Of a stretch of DNA of 64,000 nt, positions 10,475 through 18,433 are shown piece after piece (the stretch's first letter is position 1; each line of letters starts with the position of its first letter). A program made the position numbers and the translations under genes. Under the pieces are notes generated by a model that was not told where the DNA came from, searched no databases, and worked only from the letters and a program-made list of their open reading frames with translations. Source of the stretch: an uncultured Oscillospiraceae bacterium (GTDB lineage Bacteria > Bacillota > Clostridia > Oscillospirales > Ruminococcaceae); NCBI GenBank assembly GCA_958448395.1, contig CAUDDP010000003.1:1-64000 (forward strand). Reading direction: 5' to 3'.

Positions 10475-11680
10475 TTACTTTTTCAACATGTTCTTAAAAC
10501 GTTCCATTGCCTCAATAGTAAGATCACGATCTCCAAAAGCGGTCAAACGGAACCAACCGTCACCATTTTTACCGAATCCCTCTCCCGGTGTACCAACAAC
10601 AGCAATTTTATGCAGCATTTCATCAAAGAATTCCCAACTGGACATTTGATTCGGGCATTGGAACCAGATATAAGGAGAGTTGATTCCGCCAGTATATTTA
10701 ATTCCTAACTCATCCATTGTACGGCTGATGATAGCAGCATTTTCCTGATAATAAGCGATGTTTTTTTGAATTTGCTTTCTGCCTTCTTTTGTGAAAACCG
10801 CAGCAGCTGCACACTGTACTGGATAGGAAACACCATTGAACTTGCTGCCCTGCCGTCTGCCCCAAAGCTGAGAGATGCTGACAGTTGTACCATCTGAAGC
10901 AGTTACAGTCAGTTCATTCGGAATCACGGTATAGCCGCAACGCATACCAGTAAAGCCAGCTGTTTTAGAAAGTGAACACATTTCAATTGCACAGGTTCTT
11001 GCACCTTCTATTTCAAAAATGCTGTGCGGAATATCAGACTGTGTGATGAATGCTTCGTATGCAGCATCATAAATAATAATTGCTTTATTTTGCTTTGCAT
11101 AGTCTACCCAAACTTTCAGTTGTTCTTTTGTATAAACAGAACCAGTTGGATTATTCGGAGAGCAAAGATAAATCAAGTCTGCATGAACAGAAAAATCTGG
11201 CATTGCTGCAAAACCATTTTCTTCATTAGAATTTGCATAGGTAATAGTTCTGCCATTCATTTTATTGGAATCCACATAAACCGGATAAGCCGGATCTGTA
11301 ACCATAACGATATTGTCATCACCAAAAATATCTACAATGTTACCACAGTCAGATTTTGCACCGTCATTGACACGGATTTCATCCAGAGAAAGCGTTACGC
11401 CGTACTGCTGATAATAGTCAGCAATCGCCTGTTTGAGGAAGTCATAGCCTGTACCGCTGTCCTCATAGCCTTTAAAGGTTTCTTTTACGCCCATTTCTTC
11501 TGCACCTTTTTTCATGGCTTCCACGCAAACAGGTGCAATCGGCAATGTAACATCTCCAATTCCCATCCGAATCAGCTTTACATCTGGATTTTCCTTCAGA
11601 AATGCGTTCACTTTTTTTGCAATGTTAATGAAAAGATAATTCTTTTCCAGCTTCAAAAAATTCTCATTGATGGTAGGCAT
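10475..11680 (-). CDS. dapL: LL-diaminopimelate aminotransferase
   Basis: The 401-residue fold-type I PLP enzyme converts tetrahydrodipicolinate directly to LL-diaminopimelate with glutamate as amino donor, bypassing the acylated DAP routes. Diagnostic segments are MPTINENFLKLEKNYLF at the N-terminus, MGIGDVTLPI, a CSPNNPTGSVYT block, and SLSKTAGFTGMRCGY, which contains the Schiff-base lysine (about residue 235-250). Its product is the substrate of DapF, encoded 46 bp upstream, so the two genes make the last steps to meso-DAP for lysine and peptidoglycan. GGAGAT lies just before the ATG. Confidence 0.95.
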   Translation of the reverse strand: MPTINENFLKLEKNYLFINIAKKVNAFLKENPDVKLIRMGIGDVTLPIAPVCVEAMKKGAEEMGVKETFKGYEDSGTGYDFLKQAIADYYQQYGVTLSLDEIRVNDGAKSDCGNIVDIFGDDNIVMVTDPAYPVYVDSNKMNGRTITYANSNEENGFAAMPDFSVHADLIYLCSPNNPTGSVYTKEQLKVWVDYAKQNKAIIIYDAAYEAFITQSDIPHSIFEIEGARTCAIEMCSLSKTAGFTGMRCGYTVIPNELTVTASDGTTVSISQLWGRRQGSKFNGVSYPVQCAAAAVFTKEGRKQIQKNIAYYQENAAIISRTMDELGIKYTGGINSPYIWFQCPNQMSSWEFFDEMLHKIAVVGTPGEGFGKNGDGWFRLTAFGDRDLTIEAMERFKNMLKK

Positions 11681-11726
11681 ATTGATAATCTCCTTTATAA
11701 AATAAATTCATTTTGATTCCTGTTGA

Positions 11727-12581
11727 TTACAGAATTGGATACTCCATTTTTCCTTCAAAAACAAAAGTGGCTGGGCCAATCATCGTAACGGATTCGTCTT
11801 CATGATAGATAATCCGCAAGTCACCACCACGCAGATGAATCAAAATCTCCTGCTCTCGTTTGCAATAACCATTCAAAACGGATGCAACAGCAGCAGCACA
11901 CGCACCCGTACCGCAAGCGAATGTTTCGCCGCTTCCCCGTTCCCAAACACGCATTTGCAGGGTGTGATCGTCAATTACATGAATAAATTCTGTATTGACA
12001 CGATTTGGGAACAATGCATGATGTTCAAAGGAAGGGCCGATTTTCTCTAAGTCCAAAGAATCAATCTCTGGTAGAAAGACAACGGCATGTGGATTTCCCA
12101 TAGAAACACAGGTCATTTCATAGGTAACATCGTTTACTGTTACTAGCTTTGCAATAAAACGTTCCCCTTCCGCTGCCACTGGAATTTCAGAAGGCTTCAA
12201 GATGGCTTTTCCCATATCCACCTTAACCGCATCTACCTGATTACTTTCAGCATTGACATAAAGTGTTAGGTATTTTACTCCAGAATTGGTTTCCAAAGAT
12301 ACCTCTGTTTTGCTTGTCATGCCATGTTCGTAGACATATTTCCCAACACAACGTGTTGCATTGCCACACATCATTGCTTCAGAACCATCTGCATTGAAGA
12401 TCCTCATTTTAAAATCTGCAACTTCTGATGGCATGATTAAAACCAAACCATCCGATCCGATGCCAAAGCGTACATTGCTCATAAAAATGGAGAGCTTTTC
12501 CGGATCGGTTACTGTTTCTTTGAAACAGTTGATATAGATGTAATCATTTCCAATCCCATGCATTTTTGAAAACGTCAGCAT
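11727..12581 (-). CDS. dapF: Diaminopimelate epimerase
   Basis: The 284-residue enzyme converts LL-DAP to meso-DAP by a two-cysteine proton transfer. Both active-site cysteines are present, in MMCGNATRCVGKY (about residue 71) and FACGTGACAAAV (about 217). The N-terminal MLTFSKMHGIGNDYIYI is typical. The frame is open for 13 more codons upstream, but those overlap the -10 element of the operon promoter, and GGAGG lies 9 bases before the ATG at 12581, so the shorter start is correct. It is the first gene of the nine-gene minus-strand operon that continues with dapL. Confidence 0.96.
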   Translation of the reverse strand: MLTFSKMHGIGNDYIYINCFKETVTDPEKLSIFMSNVRFGIGSDGLVLIMPSEVADFKMRIFNADGSEAMMCGNATRCVGKYVYEHGMTSKTEVSLETNSGVKYLTLYVNAESNQVDAVKVDMGKAILKPSEIPVAAEGERFIAKLVTVNDVTYEMTCVSMGNPHAVVFLPEIDSLDLEKIGPSFEHHALFPNRVNTEFIHVIDDHTLQMRVWERGSGETFACGTGACAAAVASVLNGYCKREQEILIHLRGGDLRIIYHEDESVTMIGPATFVFEGKMEYPIL

Positions 12582-12611
12582 AGTATAATCCTCCTTTTCA
12601 CTGCTTTTTTT

Positions 12612-12640
12612 ATTATACAAAAAAATACGTCATAAATCAA
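12612..12640 (-). promoter_or_regulatory. dapF: Promoter of the dapF-dapL-xer-HAD operon
   Basis: On the minus strand, TTGATT (12635-12640), a 17-bp spacer and TATAAT (12612-12617) lie about 30 bp upstream of the dapF start. It is divergent from the gatC promoter 60 bp away. Confidence 0.8.
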
Positions 12641-12699
12641 GTTATAATGCAAATTTTTTTCTGCCAGACAGAAAATTTGGATTCTGTTCAAGAAAAAAC

Positions 12700-12728
12700 T
12701 TGCAAAATGCTTGTATATGTGTTATAAT
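12700..12728 (+). promoter_or_regulatory. gatC: Promoter of the gatCA-gatB/aspS operon
   Basis: TTGCAA (12700-12705), a 17-bp spacer and a perfect TATAAT (12723-12728) predict a transcript starting near 12735, about 80 bases before gatC. Confidence 0.85.
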
Positions 12729-12816
12729 TTATCAGAATACAGAAAGCGGATTTTGATTGTCGTTTCGGCTTTTTGCCATAGACGCAAAAAATCCGTTAAG
12801 AAATGAGGTTATAGAA

Positions 12817-13095
12817 TTGGATTTAAACATGATTTCATATCTGGCAGAATTGGGCAAACTGCATTTTTCGCCAGAAAAGATGGAACAAATGGCAAAAGAC
12901 ATGACCAGTATCATCGCCATTATGGACACTGTTAAGGAAATTGACATCACATACAATGCAGAGGCAGATAATAAGAATGTATATCTAAACGATTTACGAG
13001 AAGATATCAGTGTATCGAGTTTTCCGACAGAAAAAATTCTGCAAAATGCTGTCAATGATGAAAACTGCTTCGTTGTACCGAAGGTAGTAGAATAA
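12817..13095 (+). CDS. gatC: Asp-tRNA(Asn)/Glu-tRNA(Gln) amidotransferase subunit C
   Basis: This is the 92-residue small GatC subunit, which wraps around and stabilises the GatA-GatB complex. The segment ISYLAELGKLHFSPEKMEQM corresponds to the conserved IAxLARLxLSEEE start of the family, and the C-terminal segment LRED-VSSFP-ILQNA with FVVPKVVE is typical. The frame is open back to 12757, but the best start is a TTG at 12817, with GAGG exactly 8 bases upstream. It gives a product starting MDLNMISYLAEL and matching normal GatC length; an ATG at 12829 is the fallback. gatA follows after about 54 bp, then the GatB-AspRS fusion, so all three subunits are co-transcribed. Confidence 0.93.
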   Translation: MDLNMISYLAELGKLHFSPEKMEQMAKDMTSIIAIMDTVKEIDITYNAEADNKNVYLNDLREDISVSSFPTEKILQNAVNDENCFVVPKVVE

Positions 13096-13104
13096 CAACA
13101 GGAA

Positions 13105-13137
13105 AGGAGAATCACTTTTTATTCTTTACAAAAAGTG
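13105..13137 (+). promoter_or_regulatory. gatA: Shine-Dalgarno followed by hairpin at the gatA start
   Basis: AGGAGA (13105-13110) is followed by a perfect 8-bp stem, CACTTTTT (13113-13120) and AAAAAGTG (13130-13137), with a 9-nt loop. The Shine-Dalgarno is 24 bases from a GTG and 39 bases from the ATG at 13150. Folding the hairpin shortens the distance to that ATG to about 14 bases. The structure may therefore set or regulate the gatA start. Confidence 0.5.
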
Positions 13138-13149
13138 AAAAAACCATTT

Positions 13150-14607
13150 ATGGATATTACAACAATGGGCATTCGTGAACAGCGTTCTATGCTGGATCGT
13201 CACGAAATTTCTGCAAAAGAACTGACAGAATGCTATCTGGAGCGAATTGCAAAATTCGACCCAAAAATGCAAAGCTATATTACCATCACAAAAGAAAAAG
13301 CACTACAGGATGCAGAAAAAGCACAGGAAAAAATTGATGCCGGTACTGCTGCACCACTTTGTGGAATTCCGCTTGCTATTAAGGATAATATTTGTACAGA
13401 TGGAATACGAACAACTTGTGCTTCTAAAATGTTGGAAAATTTTATACCGCCTTATAATGCGACTGTAATGGAAAAGCTGGAAACACAGGATGCCGTGATA
13501 CTCGGAAAAACTAGCATGGATGAGTTTGCAATGGGTGGCTCCACCCAGACTTCCGCATTTGCAAAGACAAAAAATCCATTTGACATAGACTGTGTGCCGG
13601 GTGGTTCTTCAGGTGGTTCTGCTGCCTGCGTATCTGCTTCTCTTGCGACTGCCGCACTTGGTTCTGATACTGGTGGTTCGATTCGGCAGCCAGCTGCCTT
13701 CTGCGGTGTCACTGGATTAAAACCAACATATGGACGGGTTTCTCGTTATGGTTTGGTCGCATTTGCCTCTTCTTTGGATCAAATCGGACCAATTGCAAAA
13801 AATCCATATGACTGTGCATTGATTTTGAATGCTATCGCTGGATATGATCCACATGACGGAACAGTTTCTAAAAAGCCAGTGGAAGATTATACAGCTAAAA
13901 TTGGAAAAAATATTAAAGGGTTAAAAATCGCACTGCCAGAAGAATTTTTTGGAGAAGGTATTGATAACAGTATTCGGAATGCTGTCATGGAAGCAGCAAA
14001 GACCTATGAAAAAATGGGAGCTACTTTGGTTTCTTGCAATATGCCAAGTCTAAAGTATGCAGTTGCTGCTTATTATTTGATTGCGTCCGCAGAAGCCTCT
14101 TCTAATTTGTCACGTTATGATGGTATTAAATATGGACATAGAAGTAAAATTGGTGAAAACTTTAATGAACTGATTTGCAACTCCAGAAGCGAAGGCTTTG
14201 GGTCTGAAGTGAAAAGAAGAATTTTACTTGGCAACTATGCATTATCCAGTGGTTATTATGATGCTTACTACGGAAAAGCACTTGCATTGAGACAGAAAAT
14301 TTCAGCAGAATATGCATCTATTTTTGCAAATTGTGATGTGATGCTGACTCCAACCACACCAACAGTCGCTTATCATATTCATGAAAATATTTCTGATCCA
14401 GTAAAAATGTATCAGGCAGATATCTGCACAGTAACAGCAAACATTGCTGCCCTGCCGTCAATCTCTACACCTTGCGGTTATGATGAAAACGGCATGCCAA
14501 TTGGAATGTCTTTGACGGGAAGACAATTTGATGAGGCTACAATTTTACAGGTTGCAGATGCGTTCTCCCAGCAGTTTACGCTGAGAAATCCGTCCCTTTC
14601 ACTTTAA
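13150..14607 (+). CDS. gatA: Asp-tRNA(Asn)/Glu-tRNA(Gln) amidotransferase subunit A
   Basis: The 485-residue amidase-signature subunit hydrolyses glutamine and sends ammonia through a tunnel to GatB. The Ser-cisSer-Lys triad is visible: Lys in GIPLAIKDN (about residue 78), cis-Ser in the GGSSGGS block (about 150-156) and the nucleophile in GSDTGGSIRQPA (about 175). The length from ATG 13150 equals that of standard GatA proteins. A GTG at 13135 would add five residues, but it lies inside the hairpin stem described at 13105-13137. It is co-transcribed with gatC and the downstream GatB-AspRS fusion, 21 bp away. Confidence 0.95.
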   Translation: MDITTMGIREQRSMLDRHEISAKELTECYLERIAKFDPKMQSYITITKEKALQDAEKAQEKIDAGTAAPLCGIPLAIKDNICTDGIRTTCASKMLENFIPPYNATVMEKLETQDAVILGKTSMDEFAMGGSTQTSAFAKTKNPFDIDCVPGGSSGGSAACVSASLATAALGSDTGGSIRQPAAFCGVTGLKPTYGRVSRYGLVAFASSLDQIGPIAKNPYDCALILNAIAGYDPHDGTVSKKPVEDYTAKIGKNIKGLKIALPEEFFGEGIDNSIRNAVMEAAKTYEKMGATLVSCNMPSLKYAVAAYYLIASAEASSNLSRYDGIKYGHRSKIGENFNELICNSRSEGFGSEVKRRILLGNYALSSGYYDAYYGKALALRQKISAEYASIFANCDVMLTPTTPTVAYHIHENISDPVKMYQADICTVTANIAALPSISTPCGYDENGMPIGMSLTGRQFDEATILQVADAFSQQFTLRNPSLSL

Positions 14608-14628
14608 TTTTCAGGAGGTCATATCATT

Positions 14629-17502
14629 ATGTCATCATATATTCCTGTCATTGGTCTGGAGATTCATGCGGAGCTGCTGACAAAGTCCAAGGTGTTTTGC
14701 ACTTGTAATGCAGAATTCGGTGGCAGTCCGAACTCTCGTTGCTGTCCAGTCTGTACTGGAATGCCGGGTACTCTTCCAGTTATCAATCAAACCGCTGTAC
14801 AGTATGCTGTGAAAGCCGGTTTTGCACTTGGCTGTAATATCAATAAGTTTTCTGTTTTTGATCGAAAGAATTACTTCTATCCGGATCTTCCCAAAGCATA
14901 TCAGATTTCACAATTGCAGCGTCCGCTCTGCATTGATGGTTTGGTAGAAATCGAAACAGAAAAGGGAAAGAAAAACATTCGTATTAATCGAATCCATTTG
15001 GAAGAAGATGCTGGTAAGCTGATTCACGATGATTTCAATGCAGTTTCTTTAGCTGACTACAACCGTTGCGGTATCCCACTGATTGAAATTGTAACAGAAC
15101 CCGATATCTCTTCAGCAGAAGAAGCAAAAGCATTTGTGGAAAAAATCAGTCTCCTGTTGCAGTATGCTGGTGTGTGTGATTGTAAAATGGAGCAGGGTTC
15201 GCTTCGTTGTGATGTTAACATCTCCATTATGAAGCCAGAGGATACTCAGTTTGGTACTCGTGCTGAAATTAAAAACTTGAACTCGTTGAAGGCCATCACT
15301 CGTGCAATTAATTACGAAATCAAGCGGCAATCTCGTCTGCTGGATGCCGGAAAACGTGTCATTCAAGAAACCCGTCGTTTCAATGACAATAAGGGTGAAA
15401 CTACTTCCATGAGAAGTAAGGAAAACGCCCACGATTACCGTTATTTTCCAGAACCGGATATTTTACAGGTAAACTTTACAGATGAAATGCTGGACAACAT
15501 TAAAGGCATGCTGCCAGAACTGCCACATAAGAGATTGCAGCGATATATCAAGGACTATGGACTTTCGGAAACGGATGCAAAAATCATTGTCAACCAGAAA
15601 CGGATTTCTGACTTCTTTGAAGAGGCACTGCAAACCTATGCAGCACCAAAGAATCTTGCAAACTTTATTATCGGTGAACTGATGCGACGGATTAACCTCG
15701 GCGAAGTAACTATGGAAACATTGCCTTTCTCTGCTGCAAAATTTGCAAAACTGGTGGAAATGGCAGATACAGAAAAAGTTTCTAAAAACGACGCAAAGAA
15801 AATTTTACGTGCAATGGTGGAAACTGGTGAAGATGCGGAAAGCATTGCTAAAAAGCAGGGAATGCTAATTGTAAACGATACCAGTAAAGCACAGGAACTG
15901 ATTGCAAAAATTCTATCTGAAAATGAAACCGCTGTTATACAGTATCAGAATGGTGAACAGAAGGTGTTTGGTTTCTTAATGGGACAATGTACCAAGGCAC
16001 TGCGTGGTATTTGTACACCAAAAACCATTAAAGAAACGCTGGAAGCTGCTTTGAAAAATCCAGTAGCCACTTCGGAAAAAACGACAGATGCAGAACAAGC
16101 TACTGCTGTTGAAGAAGAAAAAGAAAAACTTGCATATACAATCTACCACAATCATAATGCTTACCAACCATCTGTTAAGGAAAGCGTAATGCAGATAGAT
16201 GGTACAGATCTGATTTCAGAATTCGATTATGTAGAAGCAAAAACACAGATCGGCAAGGAAATTTCTCTGCACGCTTGTGTGCACAAGGTACGACAGATGA
16301 GTAACTTTGCATTTGTGATTTTGAGAACGGGTCGTTACCTCCTGCAAACTATTTATGATTCCTCTATTTGTGCAGAAAAAATGGATGGTATTCGTGAAGG
16401 AAATTTTGTATTTGCTTCCGGTGTTGTAAATGAAAATGCAAAAGCTGTCGGTGGTCTGGAATTACAGTTGAAGCACTTAACAGTGATTTCTGCTTCCAAT
16501 GAAGAATATCCGCTGAAGGTTTCTAATCCAAAACTGGGATGCTCCTTAGATATCAATCTGGATAATCGTTCTGTTGCCTTGAGAAATGTCAATGAACGTG
16601 CTATCTTTAAGATTCAAGAAGGTGTTGCAAATGGTTTCCGTCAGTTCATGTTAATGCAGGGCTTTACAGAAATTCATACACCGAAAATCGTTGCACAAGG
16701 TGCCGAGGGTGGTGCAAATATCTTCCATCTGGAGTACTTTGACAAGCCAGCATTCCTGAATCAGTCACCACAATTCTATAAGCAAACAGCTGTTGCATTT
16801 TTTGATCGCGTTTTTGAAATTGCACCCGTTTATCGTGCTGAAAAGCATGCTACTTCCAGACATATCAATGAATATATTGGTTTGGACTTTGAAATGGGTT
16901 ATATTGATAGCATGTATGATGTTATGGCAATGGAAACTGCAACCATTCGTTATATTTTCACCTATTTGCAGGAATATTATGCCCACGAACTAGAAATGCT
17001 GCACGTGGATGTTCCGATTGTCAAGGAAATTCCGTGTGTAACCCTTCTGGAAGCAAAGGAAATTCTGGGCAATAAAGGCTCTAAAAACAAGCTGGATTTG
17101 GAGCCGGAAGATGAAGTGGCACTTTGCGAATATGCAAAGAAAACATTTGATAGCGATTTCATTTTTGTTACGCACTTCCCGTCCTCTAAGCCGCCGTTCT
17201 ATGCGATGAACTCTAAGGAAGATCCAAGACTGGCCTATAAGTTTGACCTGTTGTTCCGTGGCTTGGAAATCACAAGCGGTGGACAGAGAATCCATGACTA
17301 TCAGGAGCAGGTAGATAAGATGATTGCACAAGGGCTGAACCCAGATGATTTCCATAATTATCTGGAAGCTCACAAGTATGGTCTGCCGCCTCATGGAGGC
17401 TTGGGTATTGGCTTGGAGCGATTTGTCATGAAGCTGCTTGGCTTATCCAATGTGCGTCAGGCAAGCATGTTCCCAAGAGACATCAACCGTCTGCTCCCAT
17501 AA
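14629..17502 (+). CDS. gatB-aspS: GatB-aspartyl-tRNA synthetase fusion: amidotransferase subunit B joined to archaeal-type AspRS
   Basis: One uninterrupted 957-codon frame. Residues 1 to about 476 are a complete GatB: IGLEIHAELLTKSKVFC, the C-x2-C metal-binding cysteines in RCCPVCTGMPG, FDRKNYFYPDLPKAYQ, MEQGSLRCDVNIS, and the YqeY-like tail ending in FGFLMGQCTKALRG. Residues about 477-510 are an acidic, T/E/K-rich linker. Residues about 521-957 are a full class II archaeal-type AspRS with OB-fold anticodon domain (about 541-620), motif 2 at VYRAEKHATSRHINEY (734-749) and motif 3 GLGIGLERF (924-932). His552 and Val607 stand where I recall the discriminating Trp26 and Lys85 of Thermococcus AspRS, consistent with a non-discriminating enzyme that also charges tRNA(Asn). 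GatB would then amidate that Asp-tRNA(Asn). AGGAGG precedes the start. AAGGA lies 7 bases before the in-frame ATG at 16189, so separate AspRS synthesis is possible. Confidence 0.92.
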   Translation: MSSYIPVIGLEIHAELLTKSKVFCTCNAEFGGSPNSRCCPVCTGMPGTLPVINQTAVQYAVKAGFALGCNINKFSVFDRKNYFYPDLPKAYQISQLQRPLCIDGLVEIETEKGKKNIRINRIHLEEDAGKLIHDDFNAVSLADYNRCGIPLIEIVTEPDISSAEEAKAFVEKISLLLQYAGVCDCKMEQGSLRCDVNISIMKPEDTQFGTRAEIKNLNSLKAITRAINYEIKRQSRLLDAGKRVIQETRRFNDNKGETTSMRSKENAHDYRYFPEPDILQVNFTDEMLDNIKGMLPELPHKRLQRYIKDYGLSETDAKIIVNQKRISDFFEEALQTYAAPKNLANFIIGELMRRINLGEVTMETLPFSAAKFAKLVEMADTEKVSKNDAKKILRAMVETGEDAESIAKKQGMLIVNDTSKAQELIAKILSENETAVIQYQNGEQKVFGFLMGQCTKALRGICTPKTIKETLEAALKNPVATSEKTTDAEQATAVEEEKEKLAYTIYHNHNAYQPSVKESVMQIDGTDLISEFDYVEAKTQIGKEISLHACVHKVRQMSNFAFVILRTGRYLLQTIYDSSICAEKMDGIREGNFVFASGVVNENAKAVGGLELQLKHLTVISASNEEYPLKVSNPKLGCSLDINLDNRSVALRNVNERAIFKIQEGVANGFRQFMLMQGFTEIHTPKIVAQGAEGGANIFHLEYFDKPAFLNQSPQFYKQTAVAFFDRVFEIAPVYRAEKHATSRHINEYIGLDFEMGYIDSMYDVMAMETATIRYIFTYLQEYYAHELEMLHVDVPIVKEIPCVTLLEAKEILGNKGSKNKLDLEPEDEVALCEYAKKTFDSDFIFVTHFPSSKPPFYAMNSKEDPRLAYKFDLLFRGLEITSGGQRIHDYQEQVDKMIAQGLNPDDFHNYLEAHKYGLPPHGGLGIGLERFVMKLLGLSNVRQASMFPRDINRLLP

Positions 17503-17553
17503 TCATTTACACGAACCGACTGTTTCCTTTTTTCACTTGCGAGGTATCACATT

Positions 17554-18234
17554 ATGGATGACAAAGAATTTTATTTAGATGCAATTAAAGGCATTGTACC
17601 AGAGCAAAAAGAAGTACAGTTACAAAATGTATTCTATTCCTTCTTGGAAATTGAACACTTGTATGATTCTGCAATCAATGTGGTGAAAACGCAGCTCAAT
17701 ATTTTAAATAATGAGTTTAATATGCGGTTTCAAAGAAATCCTATTCATAGTATTGAAAGCCGCATCAAAACGCCACAAAGTATTATTGGAAAATTACAGC
17801 GAAAAGGTTTTGCAGTGTCCCCAGAATCTGCAAGAAAACATTTGCAGGATATTGCGGGCGTACGGGTCATTTGTTGTTACATTGATGATATTTATGCTTT
17901 GGCAGATCTGCTGACAGTACACAACGATTTCCACCTTGTAAAAACAAAGGATTACATAAAAAATCCAAAACCCAATGGTTACCGTAGTTTTCATATGATT
18001 ATAGAAGTTCCGATTTACACTTCTACTGGGAAACAGATGGCACCAGTAGAAATTCAAATTCGTACCATTGCAATGGATTTCTGGGCTAGCCTGGAACATC
18101 AACTGCACTATAAATCTATTGGAAATACGAGTATCTCCAGTTCTTTGACGGGTGAATTAAAACGCTGTGCAGAGACCATTGCAGAGACAGATTTAAAAAT
18201 GCAGGAGATGTTCAATCAGATTAATGATCTTTGA
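17554..18234 (+). CDS. relQ: Small alarmone synthetase, RelQ/YjbM-like (p)ppGpp synthetase
   Basis: The 226-residue protein consists of a RelA/SpoT synthetase domain only, with no HD hydrolase domain or TGS/ACT regulatory region. Synthetase motifs include SIESRIKTPQSIIGKLQRKG, DIAGVRVICCYIDDIY, KDYIKNPKPNGYRSFHM and the ATP/GTP-site segment VEIQIRTIAMDFWASLEHQLHYK. It should transfer pyrophosphate from ATP to GDP or GTP in the cytosol. Gram-positive RelQ proteins act as tetramers and respond to stress; here the gene follows the GatB-AspRS fusion by 51 bp with GAGG before its ATG. It is probably in the same operon, coupling alarmone synthesis to expression of the Asn-tRNA pathway. Assignment to RelQ rather than RelP is by overall similarity only. 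Confidence 0.88.
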   Translation: MDDKEFYLDAIKGIVPEQKEVQLQNVFYSFLEIEHLYDSAINVVKTQLNILNNEFNMRFQRNPIHSIESRIKTPQSIIGKLQRKGFAVSPESARKHLQDIAGVRVICCYIDDIYALADLLTVHNDFHLVKTKDYIKNPKPNGYRSFHMIIEVPIYTSTGKQMAPVEIQIRTIAMDFWASLEHQLHYKSIGNTSISSSLTGELKRCAETIAETDLKMQEMFNQINDL

Positions 18235-18314
18235 TTTATCAAGAAGCATAGTAAAACTTCACAAGATAGAAGTCGCTCTTTTCTGACAAACCTTACAAAA
18301 ATAAGCTGTACAAC

Positions 18315-18343
18315 TTGACAACTCATGAATAATGTGTTATAAT
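18315..18343 (+). promoter_or_regulatory. Consensus promoter upstream of the CarD-family gene
   Basis: TTGACA (18315-18320), a 17-bp spacer and TATAAT (18338-18343) match consensus at every position. The predicted start near 18350 lies only about 25 bases before the terminator hairpin at 18375. Confidence 0.9.
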
Positions 18344-18374
18344 TATATCATATCAGGTATGTCGTGTTGCGAAA

Positions 18375-18410
18375 AGCGTAAATCCGGACAAAACGGATTT
18401 ACGCTTTTTT
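18375..18410 (+). terminator. Intrinsic terminator in the leader of the CarD-family gene
   Basis: A perfect 12-bp stem, AGCGTAAATCCG (18375-18386) with its complement (18394-18405), has a 7-nt loop followed by six T. It lies between a consensus promoter and the gene, so most transcripts could end as an RNA of about 60 nt. It also closes the gat-relQ operon from upstream. Confidence 0.9.
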
Positions 18411-18433
18411 GCATTTCCAACAGGAGGTATTTT

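Noticed and set aside
11024..11716. Open frame of 230 codons on the plus strand opposite dapL
   Set aside because: It lies entirely antisense to a well-supported dapL, and its composition (Cys/Ile/Phe/Asn rich) is that of a shadow frame.
16090..16200. GatB-AspRS junction considered as a sequencing frameshift joining two genes
   Set aside because: The frame is continuous with sensible linker codons, no stop occurs in it and no sharp frame change is seen. Only resequencing could prove it, so I kept the fusion and listed the test.
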